DNA from: an uncultured Nitrospira sp.
Lineage (GTDB): Bacteria > Nitrospirota > Nitrospiria > Nitrospirales > Nitrospiraceae
DNA length: 41,820 nucleotides
Direction: 5' to 3'
NCBI GenBank assembly: GCA_902500755.1
Contig: CABVRV010000024.1
Coordinates: forward strand, 1 to 41,820
Shown one piece after another: positions 8,032-16,283 of the stretch. Below the pieces are notes generated by a model. That model was given only the letters and a program-made list of their open reading frames with translations, had not been told where the DNA came from and did not search any database. Position 1 is the first letter of the stretch. Every line of letters starts with the position of its first letter. A program made the translations under genes and the position numbers.

Positions 8032-8595
8032 CTAGTCGCGATCTTCTTCTCGTTCGATTTTCTCCAATAACTCAGCGCGAGATTGGCACTCCACGCAAAG
8101 TTTGGCGAAGGGAACGGCTTGAAGGCGCTTTTCACTGATTTCGATTCCGCACTCAGCACAAACTCCATAAGTGCCTTCGTGCAAACGCATCAGCGCTTCA
8201 TCGATCGACTGTCGCCGACGGTTACGCATTTCCATCAAGGAAATCCCCAGCTCACGCTCCAGGTCCATCAAGGCCTGATCGCCAACGTCACGCGCTGATT
8301 CCAAACGGCGCTGCTGATCTTCGGTTAGGGATTGCCCAAGACTCTCTTCGATCTCCTTAATGATCTCCTGGCGTTTACCGAGCAACATCTTATGGAGCAA
8401 TTCTTGCCGCCGTTCGCGCGCCTCCCGCTCTTTAGGAGTTTCCTTTGAACGCACAGGAGCATCAATCTCGACTTCGGGGGCCGTCTTCACGACCGTCGCC
8501 GCGCTGACGGTGATTGGCTGCGGTTTTTTCGTGGTAGGCGCTGCCGACTTCGATTTCGCTTCAGCTTTTTTCTTGCTCTGTGTTTTCGTCGCCAT
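8032..8595 (-). CDS. DksA/TraR-type C4 zinc-finger protein
   Basis: 187 residues. The N-terminal 55 are rich in Lys, Ala and Pro and probably disordered. A long helical region (55-140) leads to EGTYGVCAECGIEI and KLCVECQ, a CxxC-x17-CxxC zinc finger (Cys146, 149, 167, 170) as in DksA, with DVGDQALMD acidic residues in the coiled-coil part. DksA proteins enter the secondary channel of RNA polymerase and modulate initiation with ppGpp. The basic N-terminal extension is longer than in E. coli DksA. It lies upstream of queC on the same strand and downstream of apt. Confidence 0.85.
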   Translation of the reverse strand: MATKTQSKKKAEAKSKSAAPTTKKPQPITVSAATVVKTAPEVEIDAPVRSKETPKEREARERRQELLHKMLLGKRQEIIKEIEESLGQSLTEDQQRRLESARDVGDQALMDLERELGISLMEMRNRRRQSIDEALMRLHEGTYGVCAECGIEISEKRLQAVPFAKLCVECQSRAELLEKIEREEDRD

Positions 8596-8705
8596 AAAAT
8601 GTCCACTCCGAAAATAGATGGTGTTGGCCGGGTCAAAAAGTCCGGCTTCTATAGCACGCCCTCTTCACTGAGAACAAGAGCCGAATGGGAGACCGGCGGA
8701 AGCGC

Positions 8706-9230
8706 TTAAGGATACGTGATCGTCGAATGAACGTCATGCCCGGCAAGCTTTTCACGTCCGTTTAAACTTTTCAGCTCAACTAAAAAGTCAAGTCCAACGA
8801 TCGTGCCGCCCAGTTGACGGACGAGGTTGACCGTCGCTTCAGCTGTTCCTCCGGTAGCAAGGAGATCGTCGACGATCAGGACGCGCTCTCCAATCTCGAT
8901 GGCATCACGATGGACAGCGAGACTGTTGTGACCGTATTCGAGGCTGTATTGGACTTCATAACAATCGGCCGGAAGTTTTCCAGGCTTGCGAACCGGAACA
9001 AATCCAGCCCCTAGGCGCGCCGCAAGGATCCCGCCAAAAATAAACCCACGGGACTCAATCCCGACGACCTTCGTGATTCCTCGATTTTGATACTGAGTCG
9101 TCAATTGGTCGGCGAGACTCCGAACGGCGGTAGGATCCTTCAACAACGTGGTGATGTCATAAAACAGAATGCCAGGCTTCGGAAAGTCTGGCACTTCTCG
9201 AATGAGCGCTTGATAGTTAACTGCCGTCAC
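8706..9230 (-). CDS. apt: Adenine phosphoribosyltransferase
   Basis: Converts adenine and PRPP to AMP plus pyrophosphate in purine salvage; cytosolic. The PRPP-binding loop [13 protein letters not shown] is at residues 117-129, and [10 protein letters not shown] (57-66) and RKPGKLP (81-87) are typical of the enzyme. The length of 174 matches the family. The start is GTG at 9230, only five bases after the sigma-factor stop, so the two are almost certainly translated from one message. Confidence 0.96.
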   Translation of the reverse strand: MTAVNYQALIREVPDFPKPGILFYDITTLLKDPTAVRSLADQLTTQYQNRGITKVVGIESRGFIFGGILAARLGAGFVPVRKPGKLPADCYEVQYSLEYGHNSLAVHRDAIEIGERVLIVDDLLATGGTAEATVNLVRQLGGTIVGLDFLVELKSLNGREKLAGHDVHSTITYP

Positions 9231-9235
9231 GAGAG

Positions 9236-10189
9236 TCAGAGCAGATCTGCCTGTGTCATCGTTTTTCGCTCGATGGTATTCCGAAGCCGAACTAACGCCG
9301 CCATCTCGATCTGCCGAACCCGTTCACGGGTCAATCCCATGGTACGGCCGATCTCTTCCAACGTCTTGGCTTCGTCTCCATCGAGCCCGAACCGTGACAC
9401 AATAACAGTTTGCTCCTTCTCAGGCAACTCCCTCACCCACTTCATGAGTTTCGCCCGTCTTCGCACGCCATCAGCCGTCTCATCCGGGGAGAGTCCGGTT
9501 GGATCTTCGATCACATCGCGAAGAAACGTATCAGTGCGGTCGTTGAGGGGACTGTCAAGCGAACAGGTGGTGCGCACCAACTGCTTCAGGTCCAAGACTT
9601 CGTCTTCAGAGGTTTTCATCTTGACGGCGACTTCCATTGCTCTCGGCTCCCGCCCGAGCTCTTGAACCAACTGTTCAACACGATTCAAATACCGATTGAG
9701 ACGCTCTACCACATGCACCGGTAGGCGCACCAGCTTCCCCTGATTGATGATCGCTCGTTCAATGTACTGTCTAATCCACCAGGAGGCATAGGTGCTGAAC
9801 CGAAACCCCCGTTTGTAATTGAATTTTTCGACGGCTTTGATCAGACCCAAGTTTCCTTCTTCCACGATGTCGGAAAACGGAAACCCTCGATGCATGTACC
9901 GCTTTCCGATGCTGATCACGAGGCGTAGATTGGATTCGATCATCTGCTGACGGGCTTGCTCATCCCCCGCCATCACTCGTTTCCCAAGCTGTTGCTCTTG
10001 TTTGAACGTCAGCAAAGTTGACCGACGCACCTCGCGAAGGTAACTTTTCAGCGTATCAAGTCCTTCTGATCGGCTTGCCCGGCGCTCTCCCTGATCCGAA
10101 GCGTCGGTGGGCTCTGAGGCACCCATGTCGTCGACGGTCTGCCTTCGAGCCTCACTCACATCAGACCCTTCGTCATGCTGCCCACTCAT
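9236..10189 (-). CDS. rpoS: RpoS-like group 2 RNA polymerase sigma factor
   Basis: 317 residues. After a charged 45-residue leader come region 1.2 (LKSYLREV), region 2 ([16 protein letters not shown], the [17 protein letters not shown] core-binding helix and [11 protein letters not shown] for -10 recognition), region 3 ([13 protein letters not shown]) and region 4 with the helix-turn-helix [20 protein letters not shown]. It lacks the long N-terminal and non-conserved regions of the housekeeping factor, so it is a group 2 sigma, closest by eye to RpoS. The exact stress regulon cannot be read. It lies 13 bases behind acylphosphatase and five before apt, which implies one operon. Confidence 0.88.
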   Translation of the reverse strand: MSGQHDEGSDVSEARRQTVDDMGASEPTDASDQGERRASRSEGLDTLKSYLREVRRSTLLTFKQEQQLGKRVMAGDEQARQQMIESNLRLVISIGKRYMHRGFPFSDIVEEGNLGLIKAVEKFNYKRGFRFSTYASWWIRQYIERAIINQGKLVRLPVHVVERLNRYLNRVEQLVQELGREPRAMEVAVKMKTSEDEVLDLKQLVRTTCSLDSPLNDRTDTFLRDVIEDPTGLSPDETADGVRRRAKLMKWVRELPEKEQTVIVSRFGLDGDEAKTLEEIGRTMGLTRERVRQIEMAALVRLRNTIERKTMTQADLL

Positions 10190-10202
10190 GGCTTATTATT
10201 CC

Positions 10203-10499
10203 CTAATACCAAACGCTGAAGGTTGTATATCGTCCGTCTGCCCGACTCCACGCTGTCTCGATCTCTGTGACTCGTCCAGTTGGAGGACCGATTCTCAATT
10301 GCCGCACAAAGGCTTCAATAGCTGTTTTGTTGCCCTCGACTTCCAGTTCCACCCGGCCGTCGTTGAGATTGCAAACGCCACCCAACAGATCAAGACTCGA
10401 TGCTATCCGTGCCGCAAACGCACGAAACCCTACGCCCTGCACATGACCATGCACAACGACATGCGCCCGTACCGGTTGCTCATCGGCCGATTGCGTCAT
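10203..10499 (-). CDS. acyP: Acylphosphatase
   Basis: Hydrolyses acyl phosphates such as acetyl phosphate and 1,3-bisphosphoglycerate. The 98-residue sequence shows both catalytic elements: HGHVQGVGFRAF with the phosphate-binding Arg26, and GGVCNLNDGRVELEVEG with catalytic Asn44. The length is normal for this small cytosolic enzyme. It is the first gene of the acyP-sigma-apt run; the gap to the sigma gene is 13 bases. Confidence 0.93.
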   Translation of the reverse strand: MTQSADEQPVRAHVVVHGHVQGVGFRAFAARIASSLDLLGGVCNLNDGRVELEVEGNKTAIEAFVRQLRIGPPTGRVTEIETAWSRADGRYTTFSVWY

Positions 10500-10791
10500 T
10501 CGGCTCTACCACATTCATGGGAGCGCAACACCCGCTCACCGCTTTGCACAGCGGATATTCTCATACCTCTCCAGATGCGTCACGTGTTTTACACTTTCCG
10601 AGCGTGATTATTCCTATCATCACATTAAGGATTGCCCCTGCATCTACCGAGAGACAACCGAATGCAGCCAGACTACTTCTCGTCGTGCTGCGCAGCAGAA
10701 ACAATTTAAAGAAATGAGTACTCTGGTGATGTTTGAATTGACGACTACAACGCGACTGTTGGCAATACGCTGGCGGTACAAGCAAGCTTGG

Positions 10792-10870
<79 letters not shown>

Positions 10871-10904
10871 ACAAGACCAAGTCGAAACAGAAGGGCTGAT
10901 TGTC

Positions 10905-12008
10905 TTACAACAGAGGGGCAAAAGGCAACCCATGAGCGTCCGCTACTCCACGACACGTTACGTTCCCATCTTTCAGATTGACCCCTTTTGCCAAACCTGG
11001 GTCCGATTGAACCGCTCGATCGACGCCATCCGATGCAAGTCGGAGCAGATACGGCACGGTCGCATTGGTGAGGGCGTAGGTAGACGTGCGAGGAACAATA
11101 CCAGGCATATTGGCCACACCATAATGAAGGACCCCATCGACCACATACACGGGATTGGAATGAGTTGTCGGCCGAGTCGTTTCTACACAGCCGCCCTGAT
11201 CCACAGAGACATCCACGATTACCGAACCAGGCTTCATCCGTGATACCACCGACCGCGGCACAAGCTTCGGCGCCTTCATTCCTGGCACCAATACGGCTCC
11301 AATGAGAAGATCGGCCGAGGACACAGTCTCTTCAATGGCGGAAGAACTGACGGCTCGGGTGATGATGCGCCCCTGATATTGATCGTCAAGAACGCGCAGC
11401 CGTTCAACGTCCAGATCGAGAACAGTCACCCGCGCTCCCAAACCCACAGCCATACGAATGGCCGATGCGCCTACTACGCCAGCGCCGAGGACCACGACGT
11501 GGCCCGGTTCGACCCCTGGCACCCCTCCCAACAACACACCACATCCACCGTGAACCTTTTCCAGATACTGCGCACCGATCTGCACCGACATTCGTCCAGC
11601 TATTTCGCTCATCGGTTTGAGCATCGGAAGACTGCCGTCTCTCGCTTCGGTCGTCTCGTAGGCGATGGCCGTCACCCTGCTACTCAATAGCGCTTTAGTC
11701 ACATCAGGCAACGCGGCGAGATGCAAATAGGTAAACAAGACTTGTCCGGGTCGGAAAAGCGGGCATTCTCCAAGCAATGGTTCCTTCACTTTCACGATCA
11801 TCTCGGCTCTGGCAAAGATGTCATTCTTGGAGCGCGCGATCGTGGCCCCGGCTTTGCGATAATCGTCATCGCTGAAACCACTGCCTTCGCCCGCGGAGGA
11901 TTCCACCCACACCTCGTCTCCACTTTGACACAACGTCGCCGTAGCCTCCGGCGTGAGACTGACGCGATATTCATGATCTTTGATTTCTTTTGGTATGCCG
12001 ATAATCAT
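10905..12008 (-). CDS. ald: Alanine dehydrogenase
   Basis: NAD-dependent interconversion of L-alanine with pyruvate and ammonia. From the ATG at 12008 (preceded by GAGGGAGG) the protein begins [20 protein letters not shown], the family start, and has 367 residues. The substrate region contains VKVKEP (Lys75) and YLHLA (His96), and the Rossmann fold shows [13 protein letters not shown] followed by an acidic strand end (VTVLDLD). The segment [18 protein letters not shown] is also characteristic. A nine-codon longer frame exists but ignores the ribosome-binding site. Single gene with a tRNA downstream; likely used for nitrogen or alanine turnover. Confidence 0.95.
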   Translation of the reverse strand: MIIGIPKEIKDHEYRVSLTPEATATLCQSGDEVWVESSAGEGSGFSDDDYRKAGATIARSKNDIFARAEMIVKVKEPLLGECPLFRPGQVLFTYLHLAALPDVTKALLSSRVTAIAYETTEARDGSLPMLKPMSEIAGRMSVQIGAQYLEKVHGGCGVLLGGVPGVEPGHVVVLGAGVVGASAIRMAVGLGARVTVLDLDVERLRVLDDQYQGRIITRAVSSSAIEETVSSADLLIGAVLVPGMKAPKLVPRSVVSRMKPGSVIVDVSVDQGGCVETTRPTTHSNPVYVVDGVLHYGVANMPGIVPRTSTYALTNATVPYLLRLASDGVDRAVQSDPGLAKGVNLKDGNVTCRGVADAHGLPFAPLL

Positions 12009-12166
12009 TGAGACGCCCCTCCCTCTTACCTTCACATCTTGTCAGCTGCCTAATCCATTATACCTTGAGACCACGCTATACTCCTTCCAGCTTCCGTCCG
12101 ACCCGTGGACAGTCTAGAAATTCCTGTTGTAAGATGCAGCGTCGGATGTTCTTCACGGAGGTGGGT

Positions 12167-12550
12167 ATGGACTCTCGGGAAGAAACCTGTCAGGCGTGCG
12201 GATCCTCCAGTGGCCCCTTCTCAAAATTGTCGCTGGGAAAGGATTTCTTTGGCCGTCCCTACGATCGTCTGTCACCGCTGTCCGACCAGAATCCGAAATG
12301 GTATTGTGGTTCCTGCTCCATGCATAAGAACTTGCACAGAGACTTTCGCGACATCCACGCTGAATTCGACAAACTTCGGGTGGGCCAGAGCTCTGAACTT
12401 TCACACGCTGACGAGTTTCGACGTGCGTCATGGCGGCTACAAGAAATCCTGACTATCTTGAAGGCGCCGCAGCGGCAATCCCCATTCTTAGAGAGCCTCG
12501 ACGTCGCGCGACTGCTGGAACAGCTCAATACGTTTACCGTGCCGGTCTAG
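12167..12550 (+). CDS. Small zinc-ribbon-like protein of unknown function
   Basis: 127 residues from the ATG at 12167, preceded by ACGGAGGTGGGT. Two cysteine pairs, CQAC (8, 11) and CGSC (47, 50), should bind one metal, probably zinc; the pairs are 35 residues apart. The C-terminal half is helical (HADEFRRASWRLQEILTIL, ESLDVARLLEQL). Not assigned to a named family. It is the first of four co-directional genes, the next starting 12 bases later, and two of the others are ferredoxins, so a redox-linked role is possible. Confidence 0.72.
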   Translation: MDSREETCQACGSSSGPFSKLSLGKDFFGRPYDRLSPLSDQNPKWYCGSCSMHKNLHRDFRDIHAEFDKLRVGQSSELSHADEFRRASWRLQEILTILKAPQRQSPFLESLDVARLLEQLNTFTVPV

Positions 12551-12562
12551 ACGGATAGCCTG

Positions 12563-12916
12563 ATGCCAGCCTTTCAACGACACATTTTTATCTGCACCAA
12601 CCAGCGTCCCAAGGACGACCCACGCGGTTGCTGCGCAAATCTTGGATCAGAAAAACTTCACGCGCATTTCAAGAGTGAATCCAAGCGACTGAACCTAAAG
12701 GGTGTTGTTCGCGCCAACAAAGCCGGCTGTCTCGACCATTGTGACCTTGGTCCCAGCGTGGTGATCTATCCTGAGGGAGTATGGTACTGGGTCGGCACCG
12801 AAGCGGATGTCACAGAGATCATGGAAGAGCATGTTGTGCAGGGGAAGATCGTCACCCGCTTGCTCATGCCCGAGCATCCAGTTCCGGAACAATTGGCGCC
12901 ACTCAGAAAACCGTAA
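12563..12916 (+). CDS. Thioredoxin-like 2Fe-2S ferredoxin
   Basis: 117 residues. The cysteine pattern fits the thioredoxin-fold 2Fe-2S ferredoxins known from Aquifex and Clostridium: Cys11 in HIFICTNQR, Cys23/24 in RGCC, then Cys56 and Cys60 in KAGCLDHCDLGP, followed by the typical GPSVVIYPEGVWY strand. These proteins carry electrons between soluble partners in the cytosol. The gene is 12 bases behind the zinc-ribbon gene and 23 bases before an unknown gene, so an operon is likely. The redox partner is not evident. Confidence 0.88.
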   Translation: MPAFQRHIFICTNQRPKDDPRGCCANLGSEKLHAHFKSESKRLNLKGVVRANKAGCLDHCDLGPSVVIYPEGVWYWVGTEADVTEIMEEHVVQGKIVTRLLMPEHPVPEQLAPLRKP

Positions 12917-12939
12917 GACTCCCTCCCTACGACACATCC

Positions 12940-13353
12940 ATGCCAACCGAAGACAAATGGAAGGCCAACATGGAAAAGGTGGCCTTCGCCCAACAGTTTC
13001 CCGGCCTGTTATTGAGCTGGCAAGCCTGCCAAGGCAAGACGATCCGTGCCGTCCTTCCACTCACGGGGAAACCGGGCGCCATGGTGATCGTGTTCACCGA
13101 CGCGTCTTTTACGATCGTTCCTCCGCTTGCTCCTGAGCCCTGGGCCATCGGACAGGCTCTCGTAGACGCTCGTGCCCAGCTTGAATCTGCACACCGAACG
13201 GCTTACGAGGAATACGACCGATTGGCGCAGAAGGATAGAGCGGCCCTGCGGAGTGCGCGACTCGAAAAGATTCTCGGTGCGATTCACAATAACCTGGAAC
13301 AGATCCCCGAGCTCAAAGATCGGCTTAAAGAACTCGTGAAGGAGTGGCGGTGA
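12940..13353 (+). CDS. Conserved-looking protein of unknown function
   Basis: 137 residues from the ATG at 12940; a longer frame from 12781 would overlap the ferredoxin gene. The N-terminal half is compact and mixed (FPGLLLSWQACQGKTIRAVL, then MVIVFTDASFTIVPPLAPEPW), and the C-terminal half is a charged helix (ARAQLESAHRTAYEEYDRLAQKDRAALRS). No signal peptide or membrane segment. No family recognised. Its stop overlaps the next start (GTGA), so translation of the two is probably coupled and the product may work with the ferredoxin that follows. Confidence 0.7.
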   Translation: MPTEDKWKANMEKVAFAQQFPGLLLSWQACQGKTIRAVLPLTGKPGAMVIVFTDASFTIVPPLAPEPWAIGQALVDARAQLESAHRTAYEEYDRLAQKDRAALRSARLEKILGAIHNNLEQIPELKDRLKELVKEWR

Positions 13354-13652
13354 GTAGTCTCCCACAAAAAAACATGTTTGAGATCTTTTCGCAAGGCCTC
13401 TTTGAAGGAGTGAAACCCATGTTAGTCATTCGCGATCACCTGGTCCGCCATCCTGACCGCTGCACTCACCAAGCTGTGTGCGTGCCTATTTGCCCGACCA
13501 GTGCATGGCTTTCGACACCTCCCTATAAGTTTGATTCGTCGCGCTGTCTGGAAAGCTGTCGGCTCTGTCTGGATGCGTGTCCATCACAAGCAATCTATGC
13601 TGTCTTCAAGAAGGGCGACAAGCTGTTGGAGCCGCCGAAGAAAACCGGATAG
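13350..13652 (+). CDS. 4Fe-4S ferredoxin-like protein
   Basis: About 100 residues. Two cysteine clusters are visible: RCTHQAVCVPICP (C-x5-C-x3-CP) and RCLESCRLCLDACP (C-x3-C-x2-C-x3-CP), suited to hold one or two Fe-S clusters, though the first lacks the normal CxxCxxC spacing and may be a degenerate or differently ligated site. I choose the GTG at 13350 because it overlaps the preceding stop and follows AAGGAG; an ATG at 13419 with its own AAGGAG is an alternative giving a 77-residue protein starting MLVIRDHLVRHP. Last gene of the redox run. Confidence 0.82.
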   Translation: MSSLPQKNMFEIFSQGLFEGVKPMLVIRDHLVRHPDRCTHQAVCVPICPTSAWLSTPPYKFDSSRCLESCRLCLDACPSQAIYAVFKKGDKLLEPPKKTG

Positions 13653-13684
13653 GTTGACGACTTCTGGTATTCGCGCAGCGAAGG

Positions 13685-14737
13685 TCACACGATTTGTTTT
13701 CGCAAGTGCCCCCAGTAGGCAGTCCCAGCATATCCGCAGGCGACGGTGCCGGTCGTGATAGCCACGATCTGATAGACCTTACTGCGCGGAATTTTGACTT
13801 TCACCGTAGGATTCAACAGATCGGGAGAATTCATGACCAGTTTGAGAGATTCCCCGGCTGAGAGGATCGGCCACATGCAAGCCAATCGCAGCCGGGTTTC
13901 GTGGCGAGGAATTGCCATTGTATAGAGCCAGCCCTGATCAAGGTGCTCGACCGCCAGGCGAACGAGTTTGCTGAGCACAGGTCTGAAGCGAGGAAGGTTG
14001 CGCTCCTCTAACAGATCGCGCGGCTGTAACCCCACCTCATCAAGCAACATTTCAGGAACATAACAACGCCCATGCTGTAAATCGTGGGCGATGTCCTTAA
14101 CAATGTTCGTCAATTGGAGCCCTTTGCCGAAGCGTACGCCGATCTCCGACATCCGTTGGACATCCCAACTTGCTAAGGCCTTACGATGGGCGCACATCAG
14201 GTCGGTCCAGAATTCTCCGACACACCCTGCCACGTGGTATGTATAGCGATCCAAGTCGTCGAGAGTCTTGAGCGCAGTAAGATGTGCCGGAGAAGCTCCA
14301 GGGAATGTACTCAAATCCATTTCCATTCCCTGGGTCAAGGTCGTCAGTACTCGCTGAATCCGACGCCTGTCCTCCGGTGAACAAGCGAGAAAAAGTTGAA
14401 CGCACTCGTCCAACCGCTCAAGTAGGGTGCGTTCGGCTGAATCTTGTTGAACCGGCCCTACGGCCTGTTGAATCGCACGGATTTGATCCCAGTCAACGTG
14501 CCCATCCAAAAACTGTGTTCTAAGACGGATGAGAAAACCTACGCGTCGTGGTCGATCGATCAGTTCCGTATCGGCGATCGTGTCGGCAGCTCGAGCGAAC
14601 AGATAGGCAAGCCCTACCTGATCGCGCACATCGGCTGGAACAACTGCTAAGGTCGTATAAAAGAGACGCGAGACTTTTTTGAGCAGGTCCTGCAACAGTT
14701 CGTGTTTGGATGAGGTGGTGGCTGATGAAGGATCCAT
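13685..14737 (-). CDS. Squalene/phytoene synthase family protein
   Basis: 350 residues. Head-to-head prenyl synthase features: SRLFYTTLAVVP near the start, the first Asp motif DTIAD (52-56), the substrate region RYTYHVAGCVGEFW, and the second Asp motif in LTNIVKDIAHD (about 209-219) that binds diphosphate through magnesium. It most resembles squalene synthases and ends with a hydrophobic segment (about 322-342) that could anchor it to the membrane, as in eukaryotic squalene synthases. The product is probably squalene, a hopanoid precursor, but phytoene or dehydrosqualene cannot be excluded. No squalene-hopene cyclase lies nearby. Confidence 0.88.
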   Translation of the reverse strand: MDPSSATTSSKHELLQDLLKKVSRLFYTTLAVVPADVRDQVGLAYLFARAADTIADTELIDRPRRVGFLIRLRTQFLDGHVDWDQIRAIQQAVGPVQQDSAERTLLERLDECVQLFLACSPEDRRRIQRVLTTLTQGMEMDLSTFPGASPAHLTALKTLDDLDRYTYHVAGCVGEFWTDLMCAHRKALASWDVQRMSEIGVRFGKGLQLTNIVKDIAHDLQHGRCYVPEMLLDEVGLQPRDLLEERNLPRFRPVLSKLVRLAVEHLDQGWLYTMAIPRHETRLRLACMWPILSAGESLKLVMNSPDLLNPTVKVKIPRSKVYQIVAITTGTVACGYAGTAYWGHLRKQIV

Positions 14738-15024
14738 TTATTTCAGTTCCACTAAGCCATCCTGCTCTTTAGGCTAGACCATTGCCAGAGGCCACAATCA
14801 CTCACAGTAGAAGATGAGATGAGTCAGATCGATTGTAACCCTCGGAAGCAGAAGGGCTGTTTACCGACTTCTCCACCGTGTTTTCTATCAGGAACGCCAA
14901 GAGACGGTCAATGTTATCCACATACTTTCAAAGACTTCACACATCTTGACTTTATAGTATGCGATCTTATTCATATATCGATGCCTCATGTGGTTGACTG
15001 TGTATCGCAAGCAGCGAATTTGTG

Positions 15025-15030
15025 TATAAT
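15025..15030 (+). promoter_or_regulatory. Candidate -10 box of htpX
   Basis: A perfect TATAAT 60 bases before the htpX start, within TTGTGTATAAT. No -35 box at standard spacing is convincing. The same 11-mer occurs upstream of the tRNA-Ala gene (23935-23945). Confidence 0.45.
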
Positions 15031-15047
15031 TGTGGCAATTAAACAAC

Positions 15048-15065
15048 TCGCCTCAGATGAGGCGA
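15048..15065. promoter_or_regulatory. 18-base perfect palindrome in the htpX leader
   Basis: TCGCCTCAGATGAGGCGA reads the same on both strands. It lies between the candidate -10 box and the AAGGAGG of htpX, so it would be about ten bases downstream of the transcript start. That position suits an operator for a dimeric repressor. As RNA the two-base centre makes a less stable hairpin, though still possible. It does not resemble the CIRCE element. Confidence 0.55.
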
Positions 15066-15090
15066 ATGTTTGTCTTCAAGGAGGCTCACA

Positions 15091-15978
15091 ATGAAGTGGT
15101 TCAAAGGCATAGGCCTACTACTGATCGCAAATATTCTCATCATGGTGACGCTCTCGATCACCGTCCCTATCGTCATCAATGTGATCTTACCGATGTTCGG
15201 AATCGATGTCCGCGGTTCCGTCGATCTCACATCGTTGGTATGGGCTGCCATGTTTGGGTTCGGTGGAGCATTCATCAGTTTGGCATTTTCGAAGCAAATG
15301 GCGCGGGCGATGCTCAACTGTCAGCAGATTACCCAACCTCGTTCCCAGGCTGAACAAGTCATTTATGGTTCCGTGCAGGAAATCGCTCAACGTCTGCATA
15401 TCACGATGCCTGAGGTGTGGATCTACGACTCTCCGGATCCCAATGCCTTCGCGACCGGACCCAGCAAGAACAATTCGATGGTGGCCGTATCAACTGGATT
15501 GCTCCAGAATCTCAAAGAAGATGAGGTCAAGGCTGTTCTCGCTCATGAAATGGGTCACGTCTATAACGGCGACATGTTTGCGACGACCGTCTTAGCCGGG
15601 CTAATGAACACGTTTGTCTATTACATCGCGATGTGGGTACGTCGTTTCTTCGCGGAGCGGGACCAGGCAGCCTTAGGCTTTGGTCTGTCTCTTGTGCTTC
15701 AGATCATTGTCAGTATCTTGGCCTCCATTGTTATCAGCTGGTTTTCACGTCGTCGAGAATTTGGAGCCGACGCGTTTGCCGCCAAGGTTTACGGCAAGGA
15801 TTCCATGATCGGCGCACTCCGAGCCATTGACCGATGGGTGAATCGCGCTCAATTCGAATACTCCGGGCAGGACGCACTCGCAACGATGAAAATTTCCGGC
15901 AAGACCGGTGGGTTCATGAGTTTGTTCTCTACCCATCCACCGATTGAAGTACGGGTCGCGGCGTTAGAGCGACTTTAA
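15091..15978 (+). CDS. htpX: HtpX-family membrane zinc metalloprotease
   Basis: 295 residues from the ATG at 15091, seven bases after AAGGAGG. M48 peptidase features: two N-terminal membrane segments (about 4-28 and 45-65), the zinc motif HEMGH (His152, Glu153, His156), two further hydrophobic segments, and the third ligand Glu223 in RRREFGADAFA. The C-terminus has the family ending FSTHPPIEVRVAAL. HtpX degrades misfolded inner-membrane proteins together with FtsH and is normally stress-induced. Length and topology match E. coli HtpX (about 293). Its stop overlaps the stop of the convergent neighbour by four bases. Confidence 0.95.
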   Translation: MKWFKGIGLLLIANILIMVTLSITVPIVINVILPMFGIDVRGSVDLTSLVWAAMFGFGGAFISLAFSKQMARAMLNCQQITQPRSQAEQVIYGSVQEIAQRLHITMPEVWIYDSPDPNAFATGPSKNNSMVAVSTGLLQNLKEDEVKAVLAHEMGHVYNGDMFATTVLAGLMNTFVYYIAMWVRRFFAERDQAALGFGLSLVLQIIVSILASIVISWFSRRREFGADAFAAKVYGKDSMIGALRAIDRWVNRAQFEYSGQDALATMKISGKTGGFMSLFSTHPPIEVRVAALERL

Positions 15979-16262
15979 TCCCGTTTCTTAAAAAACGAGA
16001 TGTGGGCGCGGTACTCATCAATGGCCGCGCCCAAGATCACATTGCCCCGCGGGATGTTGGCCTCGATAGCCTGTTCAATGTCAGGATCGTCGATCTCGAC
16101 CTCGTAGAGGTCCTGGATGTTCGTTCTTACCGGCCCCCCGATACTTTCTCGTGGCAAAAAGATTTCCTTCCAGACCTCTTTTTCCACTAAACACACATCT
16201 CGAAACCGTTCGTAAAGCAACGTCAGCTTTTCCGGTTCGGTAATTCTGACACGCATCCCCAT
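15975..16262 (-). CDS. Small protein of unknown function
   Basis: 95 residues from the ATG at 16262, which follows GAAAGGGG closely; the next ATG at 16256 is equally possible. The sequence is soluble and charged (MRVRITEPEKLTLLYERF, LYEVEIDDPDIEQAIEAN, ISFFKKRD), with no cysteine pairs or membrane segments. No family recognised. It starts 21 bases after the exported-protein gene on the same strand, so the two may be co-transcribed. It overlaps the htpX stop by four bases at its end. Confidence 0.65.
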   Translation of the reverse strand: MGMRVRITEPEKLTLLYERFRDVCLVEKEVWKEIFLPRESIGGPVRTNIQDLYEVEIDDPDIEQAIEANIPRGNVILGAAIDEYRAHISFFKKRD

Positions 16263-16283
16263 ACGGCCCCTTTCTTTTTGCAC

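Larger units (their letters stand above)
14738..15090. other. Intergenic regulatory region upstream of htpX
   Basis: 353 bases between divergent genes, AT-rich near htpX. It contains a perfect -10 hexamer TATAAT (15025-15030) and an 18-base palindrome (15048-15065), both reported separately, and two TTGACT hexamers (14946, 14994) not at ideal distance from the TATAAT. No ORF in it has a convincing start. Confidence 0.55.

Noticed and set aside
7983-8168. Long N-terminal extension of QueC
   Set aside because: It would overlap the upstream DksA-type gene and exceed the family length; the internal ATG gives the normal protein.
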